DNA from: JAFGGG01 sp964634205
GTDB taxonomy: Bacteria > Spirochaetota > Spirochaetia > SZUA-6 > RPPD01
NCBI GenBank assembly: GCA_964634205.1
Contig: CAZWKE010000019.1
Coordinates: forward strand, 1-55,933
Direction of reading: 5' to 3'
Length of the DNA stretch: 55,933 nucleotides
The notes under the pieces were generated by a model that ran no database searches, was not told the origin of the DNA, and saw nothing but the letters and a program-made list of their open reading frames with translations. Each line of letters opens with the position of its first letter. The stretch's first letter is position 1. A program made the position numbers and the translations under genes. Shown here one piece after another: positions 16,809 through 25,157 of the stretch.

Positions 16809-17036
16809 TTAATTCAACGCGCTGTCAATCCTGTTTTTATCAAAACCCACGATAACCTTTCCGTTGATCTCGATAACCGGCACGCCCATCTGCCCGGACT
16901 TGTTGACCATTTCCTGGGCTTTGTTGTAGTCCCGGGAAACATCATACTCCGTAAAGGAGAGTTTTCTTTCCCGGAAATAGGATTTGGCCAGACTGCAGAA
17001 TCCGCATGAAGGAGTGGTATAAATTGTTATGCTCAT
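16809..17036 (-). CDS. Glutaredoxin-like thiol-disulfide protein
   Basis: A 75-residue thioredoxin-fold protein. YTTPSCGFCSLAKSYF carries the CxxC active site (CGFC), and MGVPVIEINGKVIVGF holds the cis-proline and glutathione-type loop. The length fits the NrdH/glutaredoxin-like group, which reduces ribonucleotide reductase or other thiols in the cytoplasm. The ATG at 17036 is chosen because a perfect AAGGAGG lies seven bases upstream. It is transcribed from its own promoter at 17061-17089. The exact reductant is not predictable. Confidence 0.9.
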   Translation of the reverse strand: MSITIYTTPSCGFCSLAKSYFRERKLSFTEYDVSRDYNKAQEMVNKSGQMGVPVIEINGKVIVGFDKNRIDSALN

Positions 17037-17060
17037 ATATAACCTCCTTAATATATACAA

Positions 17061-17089
17061 AATATACTATATATCAGAAGAAAAGACAA
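17061..17089 (-). promoter_or_regulatory. Promoter of the glutaredoxin-like gene
   Basis: On the minus strand TTGTCT (17084-17089), a 17-base spacer and TATATT (17061-17066). Confidence 0.6.
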
Positions 17090-17114
17090 GAAAAAATTTT
17101 TACGCGATTGGATT

Positions 17115-18605
17115 TTAATACTTTGCGATATTGTCTTCAAAGGCCTTGGAAAGTCGATCAAGAATGGAAGTGTAATGTTCTTCATCCTTTATCCCGAAAT
17201 CGCTTAACACCCCGTTGTCAATTTGTTCGTAATTAAGTTTTCCTTCCAACACATTGGCAAAGGTATTGGCAAGGTAAACGGTGTTGACGATGTCCTGAAA
17301 CTCACGGTCCGCACGGTGCGGTTCATGGTGAAAGCGGATTGCCTGCACAAGCTGCTGCGGAAAATTCCATTTTTCGGCGATTATCGCGCCTACTTCCGCG
17401 TGGTTCATACCGCTGGAAAGGTTTTCCAGCAGGTGTGAGGCGATGTTTTTGGCCTTACAGAAAGTCTTTATTTTATCAAGCAGCTGTGGGTGAATCGAGG
17501 CGAAGATGATCTGGCCCAGGTCGTGCAGAATCCCCCCGACGTAGGCGTCGTCCAGAATGTCTTTCTTGCGTTTAAAGGTCTTGGCCAGAGTATAGGCAAA
17601 GAAGGCCGTGCGGTAGGAGTGGTCCCACAACCATTTAATGTCCGAGAATCGTTTAAAAAAGATTTTTTGTGTGCCGTAGGAATACAGGAGGTTTTTCAGG
17701 GTACGAAGGCCCACAAGTTTTACCGCCTCTACAATGTTGTCCACCTTTTTGGGGAGCATAAACTGCGCCGAGTTTACCAGTTTTAACAGATCGGCGGTCA
17801 GCGAAGGATCGGTACTGATCTGGCGGGCGATATCCGATATTTCGGTATCCGGATCGGAGATAAGTTTTTGCAGATGGACGATGTTTTCGGGAAACTGCGG
17901 AAGCTGGTCCACCTCCCTGGTAATCTGTTTGATCAGGCTTTCTATTTTTTCCATATGTATGTCGGAAAAGGGGATGGTAATGGTTGCCACGGTTTCCCCG
18001 TCGACAAAGTCAAGATCAAAGGAATCCTCGTCCAACCCGATGCGCTTGAGCATGAGAATAATGATGATAATGCCCAAACCGGCGCCCTCGATATCATCCA
18101 CAAGAGTGGAAGGGGCCTCTTCAACCGAGTTGAACGCCCGGGCCCGGGCGATTCTGTCGAACACCCGTATCTGCTCGGGTTTGGTTATTTCAACGTTATT
18201 ACGCACACTGATGTATAATTTATTGCCCTTGGTGTGGAATACTATCTTTACGTAATAACTGTGCTGTTTCAGTTGCTTCAGGAAGTATTCAATATTGTTG
18301 GCCGTATCGTCCTTGAAATGTTTCATGCCCTCGGCGTAGTCTTTTTTATTGTTGATATCCAGATCACGTTCGATGAAATAGACCCGCTTGATGTTGGCCT
18401 TCTGAGCATTCAGGGCGATCTCGCGCAGGCAGTAGGATATTCTGTCTTTCAGCGATTCGTGTTCCAGCTCGAGGAGGAAGGCTTCCAGCAGCTTTTCTAT
18501 ATAGAGTTCGGTTTCATGGGGAATCGAGAAGAGTTTAATGGACAGAGGAACAGAGCTTTGGATCGAACGTTGGATTTTTGTAATGTCTGTAGCAAGCAGC
18601 TCCAC
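17115..18605 (-). CDS. Histidine-kinase-like ATPase domain fused to an HDOD domain
   Basis: A 496-residue protein. Residues about 50-235 resemble a HATPase fold: CLREIALNAQKANI for the N box and DIEGAGLGIIIII for the G2 box, with no phospho-acceptor His. Residues about 240-470 are an HDOD domain (DQLPQFPENIVHLQKLI, DPSLTADLLKLVNSA, AVKLVGLRTLKNLL, GILHDLGQIIF, HHEPH), a class related to HD phosphohydrolases and found in signalling proteins. The HD pair is present (ILHDLG), so catalysis is not excluded. It begins at a GTG with AAAGG seven bases upstream, 72 bases after hisF on the same strand. It could regulate stress or motility; the target is unknown. Confidence 0.8.
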   Translation of the reverse strand: MELLATDITKIQRSIQSSVPLSIKLFSIPHETELYIEKLLEAFLLELEHESLKDRISYCLREIALNAQKANIKRVYFIERDLDINNKKDYAEGMKHFKDDTANNIEYFLKQLKQHSYYVKIVFHTKGNKLYISVRNNVEITKPEQIRVFDRIARARAFNSVEEAPSTLVDDIEGAGLGIIIIILMLKRIGLDEDSFDLDFVDGETVATITIPFSDIHMEKIESLIKQITREVDQLPQFPENIVHLQKLISDPDTEISDIARQISTDPSLTADLLKLVNSAQFMLPKKVDNIVEAVKLVGLRTLKNLLYSYGTQKIFFKRFSDIKWLWDHSYRTAFFAYTLAKTFKRKKDILDDAYVGGILHDLGQIIFASIHPQLLDKIKTFCKAKNIASHLLENLSSGMNHAEVGAIIAEKWNFPQQLVQAIRFHHEPHRADREFQDIVNTVYLANTFANVLEGKLNYEQIDNGVLSDFGIKDEEHYTSILDRLSKAFEDNIAKY

Positions 18606-18677
18606 TTTATAACCTTTCCGACAAAAGTGTATATTAATCGATGGAGAATTTCAAGCAAAAACCTTGAGAGGATAAAT

Positions 18678-19448
18678 CTAAAAATCGGAACGTACCGGAA
18701 TATGCTTGTTTTGCAGAAAAGACTTGATCCCCGGAATGGTATAGGTGCCGAAATGTACCATGGAGGCGATAAGTGCGGCATCGGCCTGCGCCTTGGTGAA
18801 TACCTCATAAATATGCTCGATGGTCCCGGCCCCGCCTGAGGCTACCACGGGAATGCCGACACTGCGTGAAATCAACCCCGTAACCGCCAGTTCGTAGCCG
18901 TCCTGTGTTCCGTCGGCGTCGATTGAGTTTACCACGATCTCTCCCGCGCCCAAAGACTCCGCCCGGCGGGCCCATTCAAGCGCGTCAAACTCTGTGGGGG
19001 TCCTGCCGCCGTCGATTACAACGCGGTAGCCGGAAGGAAAGGACGGGTCCCTGAGTGCGTCCATGCCAAGGACAATACACTGGCGGCCGAAAAGTGACGC
19101 TCCTTCTTCAATAATGGAGGGGTTGCGTACCGCCTGTGAGTTGACGCTTACCTTTTCCGCCCCGGCCAAGAGCACCTCTCGCATCTCGGCGACCGAGGCG
19201 ATTCCCCCACCGACGGAAAAGGGGATGAAAATATGCTCGGCCACCGCGGCCACCACGTCGATCATTATTTTGCGTTTCTCCGCAGAGGCGGTGATGTCGT
19301 AAAATACCAGCTCATCCACTCCCTGGTTGTAATAAAACTCGGCCATTTCCACGGGGTCGCCGACGTCGATGTTCTCTTTGAATTTTATTCCCTTGGTGGT
19401 GCGTCCGGCACGCACATCCAGGCAGACGATTATTCTTTTTTCTAACAT
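18678..19448 (-). CDS. hisF: Imidazole glycerol phosphate synthase cyclase subunit HisF
   Basis: A 256-residue (beta/alpha)8 barrel. It joins ammonia from HisH to PRFAR, giving imidazole glycerol phosphate and AICAR in histidine synthesis. The catalytic aspartates are visible in IIVCLDVRAGRTTKGI and QCIVLGMDAL. The phosphate loops FSVGGGI and VVASGGAG, and the domains around NSIDADGTQDGY, are kept. The ATG at 19448 overlaps the hisH stop by seven bases, which suggests translational coupling and equal amounts of the two subunits. No other his gene is in the window. Confidence 0.93.
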   Translation of the reverse strand: MLEKRIIVCLDVRAGRTTKGIKFKENIDVGDPVEMAEFYYNQGVDELVFYDITASAEKRKIMIDVVAAVAEHIFIPFSVGGGIASVAEMREVLLAGAEKVSVNSQAVRNPSIIEEGASLFGRQCIVLGMDALRDPSFPSGYRVVIDGGRTPTEFDALEWARRAESLGAGEIVVNSIDADGTQDGYELAVTGLISRSVGIPVVASGGAGTIEHIYEVFTKAQADAALIASMVHFGTYTIPGIKSFLQNKHIPVRSDF

Positions 19449-20062
19449 ACTGTTGTTCCCGCGTTGATAAAATTGTCCAGCAGCTTCAGTCCGTATTTTC
19501 CCGATTTTTCGGGGTGAAACTGAAACGCGTTCAGGTTTTCCGCGCAAAGCCCGGAGCAGAACTCAATGATGTAGTCGGTCCCGGCCATACAGTACTCCTT
19601 GCTTTCAGGGTCGGGATAATACGAGTGCACAAAATAAAAGGAGCTGCCGGAAGGGATTCCCTTGAACAGGAAATGCTTTCCGTCATGCACAACCTGGTTC
19701 CACCCCATATGCGGTACCTTAAAGCCCGCTTTGGCGGGGAACAGCCGCGCGGTACCGGGGACCAGCCCCAGGCAGCGGGTGTTGCTTTCTTCCGAATCCG
19801 CCAGGACAATCTGGCTGCCCAGGCAGATTCCCAAGAGCGGCCTGCCGCTCTTATAAAACTCGGTAATGGCACCGCCCAGGCCGGTCTCTTCCAGTACCTG
19901 CATGGCTGCCTTTGCTTCGCCCACCCCGGGGAAGATCAGTTTATCGGCACCGCGTAACTCTTCCGGCCTGCCCGTAATAAAAAAATCGGCCTTCAGGTAT
20001 TTCAGGGCGGTTTCCACGCTTCGTAAGTTTCCCGCGTTGTAGTCCACCACAGCGATTCTCAT
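19442..20062 (-). CDS. hisH: Imidazole glycerol phosphate synthase glutaminase subunit HisH
   Basis: A 206-residue class-I glutamine amidotransferase that supplies ammonia to HisF. The triad is intact: Cys in LLGICLGSQIVL and His/Glu in FQFHPEKSG. HisH-specific blocks VPHMGWNQV and FVHSYYPD are present, which argues for true HisH rather than another glutaminase. The position after Leu-Gly in the nucleophile elbow is Ser instead of the common Met. Its ATG overlaps the stop of the upstream lipoprotein gene (ATGA), so it is translated from a shared message with ileS. Confidence 0.93.
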   Translation of the reverse strand: MRIAVVDYNAGNLRSVETALKYLKADFFITGRPEELRGADKLIFPGVGEAKAAMQVLEETGLGGAITEFYKSGRPLLGICLGSQIVLADSEESNTRCLGLVPGTARLFPAKAGFKVPHMGWNQVVHDGKHFLFKGIPSGSSFYFVHSYYPDPESKEYCMAGTDYIIEFCSGLCAENLNAFQFHPEKSGKYGLKLLDNFINAGTTVC

Positions 20063-20967
20063 TTTTTATCTTCCTTTGTTGCGAGGATGGAGGAGATCAT
20101 GGTGATCAGTTCATCGTTGCTTAAATAGAAATCGGTAATCTGTACCTGTGTGCCCTTTATCAGCACCTGCACATTCTTTAGGCGTTTACCCGCGCTTTCT
20201 ACATCGATATCCCGCAGCAAGGCGGCAAGGGTCAACTTGAATATTGTGGAGAACAAGCGGGCCCCGGTCTTGTTGGCAATCAAGAAAATTCCGGAAAATG
20301 TATAGCCGTCGTCCGTAGTGCGCCCGGTCAGCCAGATCTCACGGACGCTGATTTTGCGCCAGTCAATGTGCAGTCTGTCGGCCACATGATTCTCGAGTCC
20401 CAGGGGGAAGAACAGCAGCAGATCGCTGGATTTCATGTCCAGGCCGATATCTTTTTCCAACGGGAAAATGGACTCATCCGTATAATGGGTCAGCATTGTG
20501 CGGATATCCCCTCCGCTTGTTATAAGGAACATATAGGGTTTGGGAATAGCCACCTGCAGGGGCTGCCTGATATTCTGGTAATAGCTGACCTGGTTTTCCA
20601 CAAGTCGCCATTCCTTATTCCGCTTGAGCACGCCCCTGATATAGCCGGCGGGATAGCCGCCCAGGAGTACGAATGATACTTCGGTTCTCCCCCCCGGCGT
20701 TAACCGTACACTCAGATACGATTTTTGGGTACGGTCCAGCACGGCCTGCACCGACGGGCCCAACTGCCCCGCTTTTTTTAAAATTCCCTTGATTACCGGA
20801 TTGGCCCGGGTGTGATTGATATACAGGTAAAAACTGCCGTTTCTGGGCAAAATGCCCAGCCAGTCGGACGGGGTTTTCTCCGCCGGTATGGTGGGACAGG
20901 ACGTGAGCATTCCGGTAAACATAAGAGTAAAAAAGGCTGTTGTCAGTGATAAAACGAATTTTTTCAT
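20059..20967 (-). CDS. Putative lipoprotein of unknown function
   Basis: A 302-residue protein with a lipoprotein signal peptide (MKK, hydrophobic core, lipobox MLTSC). The mature region alternates beta strands and short helices and contains no motif that I recognise. It resembles the uncharacterised envelope proteins common in spirochaetes, but this is only an impression. It lies eight bases after ileS and overlaps hisH by four bases, so it is the second gene of a four-gene operon. Its function may have nothing to do with tRNA charging or histidine. Confidence 0.7.
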   Translation of the reverse strand: MKKFVLSLTTAFFTLMFTGMLTSCPTIPAEKTPSDWLGILPRNGSFYLYINHTRANPVIKGILKKAGQLGPSVQAVLDRTQKSYLSVRLTPGGRTEVSFVLLGGYPAGYIRGVLKRNKEWRLVENQVSYYQNIRQPLQVAIPKPYMFLITSGGDIRTMLTHYTDESIFPLEKDIGLDMKSSDLLLFFPLGLENHVADRLHIDWRKISVREIWLTGRTTDDGYTFSGIFLIANKTGARLFSTIFKLTLAALLRDIDVESAGKRLKNVQVLIKGTQVQITDFYLSNDELITMISSILATKEDKK

Positions 20968-20975
20968 TCCTTACC

Positions 20976-23900
20976 CTAATTCGGAGCTTTTTCAATATGG
21001 ACAAAACAGGGTTCCGTTCCGCACTCAATCTGTTGGGAAGGCTCCCTCTTCTCCCACTTCCAGGCAACCGCCAGGGTTTCGGAGGTAAGGTGGTCCTGGA
21101 ACTGCTCTACGGCCTGCAACAGGGACGGGCCGCCGGAGAGCGTCAGGTTGATTCTGTCCGTCACCTCAAACCCCTGTTCTTTACGCAGATTCTGTACTCC
21201 CCGAACCAGATCACGGACCATACCCTCACGCAGCAGATCTTCACTGAGTTCGGGGTTCAAGGCCGCGGTCAGGCTGCCCTGGTTCATCACCTTCAGGTGC
21301 TGCTTTTCATTACGCTGGATCACCACCTCCTCGGGGCCAAGGGTTACGGTCCGCTCCCCGACCCGCAGGGTCAGTGAATCTCCGTGCACCAGCTTTCGTA
21401 TATCCTCTTCCGGGAGTTTTTCAATGAGTCCGGCGGCGGTTTTCATGTCTTTACCCAAGGTCTTGCCCAGGACGCGGTAGTTCGCCTTAACCGTATATTC
21501 CACCAGCTCTTCTTCATTCTCCTGGATAATCACCTGTTTTACATTAAGTTCTTCCTTGATAATCTCCTGCATTTCATCAAGAATGGCCGCTTCTTCTTTG
21601 TCCCGGGTAACCAGGTACAGCGACTGCAAGGGCTGGCGGATTTTCAGGTTGTGCAGTGAGCGGATGGCCCTTCCCATGGTGACGGCCTGACGGGTAAGAC
21701 CCATTTTGCGGTCAAGTTCGGGATTGCGCAGCGAGAGTTTCTCCTGCGGGTAGTCACAAAGATGCACGGACTCGGGATCTTCTTTTGATTTCAGGTTCTG
21801 ATAAATCTCTTCGCTGATAAAGGGGATGATCGGGGCTGCCGTCAGCACCAGTTTCATCAGCACGGCATACAGGGTCTGGTAGGCCTGCTGCTTGTCGAGG
21901 TCGTTTTCCGAGCGCCAAAACCTGCGGCGTGAACGACGGATGTACCAGTTGTTAAGCAGGTCGATAAACTCAACCAAAGGATCGATGGCCTTCTGCAGGT
22001 CGTACTGGTCAAGCTGGGTGGTCACCTCGCCCACCAGGCGTTCGATCTCGGAGAGGATCCAGCGGTCCAGCGGATTTTCCGGATTGTCCGGCGCGCTTTG
22101 CGGGGTAACCGCGTCTATATTGGCATAGGTCACAAAAAAGCTGTAGCCGTTCCAGAGGGGGATGATGATGTTTTTCAGCACTTCTTTTACCCCGTCATCG
22201 GTAAAGCGCAGATCCTCGGCTTTTACCACCGCGGAGTGCATCAGGTAAAGCCGCAGGGCATCGGCCCCGAAGCTGTGGATGACCTCCATGGGATCGGTAT
22301 AGTTGCGCTCCGATTTGGACATCTTTTTCCCGTCCGCGGCCAGCACCAGGCCGTTTACAATGACATTGGAAAAGGCGGGTTTGTCGAACAGGGCGGCCGC
22401 CAGTACGGTCAGGGTATAAAACCAACCGCGTGTCTGGTCCAGCCCTTCGGCAATAAAGTCAGCGGGAAAATGCTGTTCAAAGTGTTCCTTGTTCTCGAAG
22501 GGATAATGGTTCTGTGCGTAAGGCATGGCCCCGGATTCAAACCAGCAGTCCAGCACCTCGGAAATTCGCCGCATGCTGCCTCCGCATTTTTCACAGGCAA
22601 AGGTAATCTCATCGATGAAGTGCTTGTGCAGGTCTTCCACCTTTTCGCCGGACTTCTCTTCCAGCTCGGCGCGTGAACCCAGGCAGACCATTTCCGAGCA
22701 TTCATCGCATTTCCAGATGGGCAGGGGGTTTCCCCAGTAGCGGTTCCTGGAGATGGCCCAGTCACGAGCGCCCTCCAGCCATTTGCCGAAGCGCCCGGCC
22801 TTCAGGTGCGCCGGCATCCAGTAGACGGCCGTATTGGCCTTGAGCATTTTCTGCTTGATTTTGCCGATATCCACAAACCAGGATGAGATGGCGCGGTAGA
22901 TAAGCGGGGACTTACAGCGCCAGCAGTGCGGGTAGCTGTGAGTATAGGTTTCGTGTTTGACGATTTTCTGCTGTTCTTTGAGGTCTTTGATGATCTGTTT
23001 GTCCGCTTTTTTTACGAACAGCCCGGCGTAATCCTTTACCTCTTCGGTAAACATACCCTCGGCATCTACGGGACAGACCGTGGGGATGTCGGTGTTTTTC
23101 AGCGTGTTGTAATCGTCCTCGCCGAATCCCGGCGCGATATGCACGATGCCGCTGCCGTCTTCGGTACTGACAAAATCACCCAAAAATACCCTGAACGCAC
23201 CCTTGTCGGCCAGCTCGCTGAAATAGGGAAACAGCGGCTCGTAGGCCAGGCCCTTAAGGTCCCGTCCTTTCAGTGTTTCGGTGACCGTGTATTGGGAGGG
23301 GTCTTTGTAGTAGGCCGCAAGCCGGTCCCCGGCCAGGATGTAATTCACCCCGTTGTCGCGAACCTTGACATAATCGATGTCTTCTCCCACGGCCAGGGCC
23401 AGGTTCGAGGGCAGGGTCCACGGGGTGGTGGTCCAGGCGATGATATAGGTGTCCGGCTGATCTTTGAGTTTGAAACGCACGGTGATGGCCGGGTCCTGTA
23501 CATCCAGATATCCGCCCAGGTTCAGCTCGAAATTGGAAAGCGCGGTGGAACAGCGTGGACAGTAGGGCAGAATATAATATCCCTCGTAAAGCAGGCCCAG
23601 CTTCCACAGCTGTTTTACCACCCACCAGATGGATTCCATGTAATCGGGATCCATGGTTTTATAATCATGATCAAAATCGACCCAGCGGCCGATCCGGGTA
23701 ATGACCGTGCGCCATTCCCTGGTATAACGCAGTACGATGGAGCGACAGGCCTCGTTGAACCTGGCGATCCCGTACTCCTCAATCTCGCGCTTGCCCGAGA
23801 TATCAAGCTCCTTTTCCATTTCATATTCCACGGGCAGGCCGTGGCAGTCCCAGCCGAAGCGGCGTTCCACCTTCATACCGCTCATGGCCTTGAAACGGGG

Positions 23901-24104
23901 AATGATATCTTTTATGGTGCTGGCCACAAAATGCCCGTAGTGGGGGAGCCCGGTAGCGAAAGGCGGACCGTCGTAGAAGACAAACTCGGGGCTGCCGTCG
24001 CGCTGGGAAATGGATTTTTCAAAAATACCGTTTTTCGTCCAGAATTCCAGAACATGTTCTTCCATTTTGGCGAAATTGACCTTCGGATCTACCGGTTTAT
24101 ACAA
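20976..24104 (-). CDS. ileS: Isoleucyl-tRNA synthetase, long (type 2, eukaryote/archaea-like) form
   Basis: A 1042-residue class-I synthetase that charges tRNA-Ile and edits valine. The signatures are PPFATGLPHYGHF (HIGH motif read as HYGH, residues 55-58) and GKKMSKSERNY (KMSKS). The editing-domain block TTTPWTLPSNLAL and the type-2 pattern GLPVEYEMEKEL and SIWWVVKQLW are present. Type-2 enzymes are usual in spirochaetes and are often less sensitive to mupirocin than the bacterial type 1; sensitivity here is not known. The start is a TTG (MYKPVDPKVN) with AGGAGG five bases upstream. A strong promoter with an inverted repeat lies at 24150-24179. It heads the operon with the lipoprotein, hisH and hisF. 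Confidence 0.95.
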   Translation of the reverse strand: MYKPVDPKVNFAKMEEHVLEFWTKNGIFEKSISQRDGSPEFVFYDGPPFATGLPHYGHFVASTIKDIIPRFKAMSGMKVERRFGWDCHGLPVEYEMEKELDISGKREIEEYGIARFNEACRSIVLRYTREWRTVITRIGRWVDFDHDYKTMDPDYMESIWWVVKQLWKLGLLYEGYYILPYCPRCSTALSNFELNLGGYLDVQDPAITVRFKLKDQPDTYIIAWTTTPWTLPSNLALAVGEDIDYVKVRDNGVNYILAGDRLAAYYKDPSQYTVTETLKGRDLKGLAYEPLFPYFSELADKGAFRVFLGDFVSTEDGSGIVHIAPGFGEDDYNTLKNTDIPTVCPVDAEGMFTEEVKDYAGLFVKKADKQIIKDLKEQQKIVKHETYTHSYPHCWRCKSPLIYRAISSWFVDIGKIKQKMLKANTAVYWMPAHLKAGRFGKWLEGARDWAISRNRYWGNPLPIWKCDECSEMVCLGSRAELEEKSGEKVEDLHKHFIDEITFACEKCGGSMRRISEVLDCWFESGAMPYAQNHYPFENKEHFEQHFPADFIAEGLDQTRGWFYTLTVLAAALFDKPAFSNVIVNGLVLAADGKKMSKSERNYTDPMEVIHSFGADALRLYLMHSAVVKAEDLRFTDDGVKEVLKNIIIPLWNGYSFFVTYANIDAVTPQSAPDNPENPLDRWILSEIERLVGEVTTQLDQYDLQKAIDPLVEFIDLLNNWYIRRSRRRFWRSENDLDKQQAYQTLYAVLMKLVLTAAPIIPFISEEIYQNLKSKEDPESVHLCDYPQEKLSLRNPELDRKMGLTRQAVTMGRAIRSLHNLKIRQPLQSLYLVTRDKEEAAILDEMQEIIKEELNVKQVIIQENEEELVEYTVKANYRVLGKTLGKDMKTAAGLIEKLPEEDIRKLVHGDSLTLRVGERTVTLGPEEVVIQRNEKQHLKVMNQGSLTAALNPELSEDLLREGMVRDLVRGVQNLRKEQGFEVTDRINLTLSGGPSLLQAVEQFQDHLTSETLAVAWKWEKREPSQQIECGTEPCFVHIEKAPN

Positions 24105-24149
24105 AACAGCCTCCTAAACCCCTGTTATTACCTATTATTTGAACGTGCT

Positions 24150-24179
24150 ATTCTAGAGAATTTACTCTCTAACTGTCAA
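24150..24179 (-). promoter_or_regulatory. Strong promoter of the ileS operon overlapping an inverted repeat
   Basis: On the minus strand TTGACA (24174-24179), an 18-base spacer and TAGAAT (24150-24155). A 6-bp inverted repeat (TAGAGA 24154-24159 and TCTCTA 24166-24171) fills the spacer and touches the -10, where a repressor could act. No T-box-like leader is present. Confidence 0.7.
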
Positions 24180-24261
24180 GTGGCCTGGATATTTTATTGA
24201 GGTATCTAAAAGATCGGCATGCCGGCATACTCCGTGAACCGGCGCCGCTGCCGCCGTATTG

Positions 24262-25050
24262 TCAATCCTCCTTGCGCAATACCGTCAGCATCTGTTTGTG
24301 GATAAGTCCGTTGGAGGCCACAATGTAGGACGGGCGGATACCGAGCCGTTCATCGTTATTGTCGCTGATCCGGCCCCCCGCTTCCTGCACCATAAGGGCC
24401 CCGGCGCAAAAGTCCCAGGGGTTCAGGTTGAACTCCCAGAACCCGTCCGCCCTGCCGCAGGCCACATAGCATAAGTCCAGGGCCGCGGAGCCGAAGCGGC
24501 GCAGACCGATGATTCCCCGTGAAAAAAAGCTTTGGATATTTTCCAGCGTACGCCGCATGGCCGCCGCGCGGTCGTAATAGAACCCGGTAATGAGCAGGCT
24601 TTGCGAAAGTGCGCTGTTGGGGGAGACCGAGATCTTATCCTTGTTTAAATAGGCGCCGCCTCCCTTTTGCGCGTTGAACAGCTCATCCCGCAGCGGGTCA
24701 AAGACTACGCCGGCCACCAGCTCGTTCTCCAGTGCCAACGCAATGGAAACAGAAAAAACCGGCAGGCCGTGCGCAAAGTTGTTGGTACCGTCAAGCGGAT
24801 CGATAATCCAGGTATACGGGGAAGAGGTTTTTTCATATTCATTTTCCTCGCCGATGATATTATGCCGCGGAAAGGCCTCCTTTATTATTTTCACAATCGC
24901 CTGCTCGGCTTCGATGTCCGCCCTGGTTACCAGATCAAAGTGGGTGGATTTTGTGCGGACAAAGCTTTCCTTGTTGAAATAGCGCTTATGCACCTCAGCG
25001 GCTTTTCGGGCGGCCCGGACCGCCGTGGTGAGGTATAATGAATCATTCAT
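24262..25050 (-). CDS. Inositol monophosphatase family protein
   Basis: A 262-residue metal-dependent phosphatase of the IMPase/SuhB family. Metal-binding motifs are clear: IIGEEN, WIIDPLDGTNNF and LNPWDFCAGALMVQEAGG. The fold covers the whole protein and the length is normal. Substrates in the family include inositol-1-phosphate, fructose-1,6-bisphosphate, NADP and PAP; the sequence alone does not decide. The start at ATG 25050 (MNDSLYL) is chosen because the longer frame to 25080 adds residues not typical of the family; no clear Shine-Dalgarno sequence is seen. It lies upstream of ileS but is separated from it by the ileS promoter. Confidence 0.85.
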   Translation of the reverse strand: MNDSLYLTTAVRAARKAAEVHKRYFNKESFVRTKSTHFDLVTRADIEAEQAIVKIIKEAFPRHNIIGEENEYEKTSSPYTWIIDPLDGTNNFAHGLPVFSVSIALALENELVAGVVFDPLRDELFNAQKGGGAYLNKDKISVSPNSALSQSLLITGFYYDRAAAMRRTLENIQSFFSRGIIGLRRFGSAALDLCYVACGRADGFWEFNLNPWDFCAGALMVQEAGGRISDNNDERLGIRPSYIVASNGLIHKQMLTVLRKED

Positions 25051-25063
25051 GTTCGGTCCCATC

Positions 25064-25092
25064 TTGTACAAAAAAATCAAACTCGATATAAT
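25064..25092 (+). promoter_or_regulatory. Promoter of the NicO-type exporter gene
   Basis: TTGTAC (25064-25069), a 17-base spacer and a perfect TATAAT (25087-25092). It lies in the gap to the divergent phosphatase gene and predicts a leader of about 59 bases. Confidence 0.55.
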
Positions 25093-25157
25093 CCCTGTTA
25101 ATATAGTAACGTCGGACGGAAGAGTAAAGCAAGAAAGAAAAACCGGATGTCAGCTCC

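Noticed and set aside
18678..20062. HisH/HisF as a sugar-amidating pair for surface polysaccharide
   Set aside because: All canonical histidine-pathway motifs (CLDV, VPHMGWNQV, VHSYY) are intact and no sugar gene is near.
20976..24200. Long plus-strand frames opposite ileS, including one of 424 codons at 22926-24200
   Set aside because: They are antisense shadows of a GC-rich gene with strong codon bias; no start signal or domain supports them.
24105..24261. T-box riboswitch upstream of ileS
   Set aside because: The promoter lies only about 45 bases from the start, leaving no room for a T-box leader.
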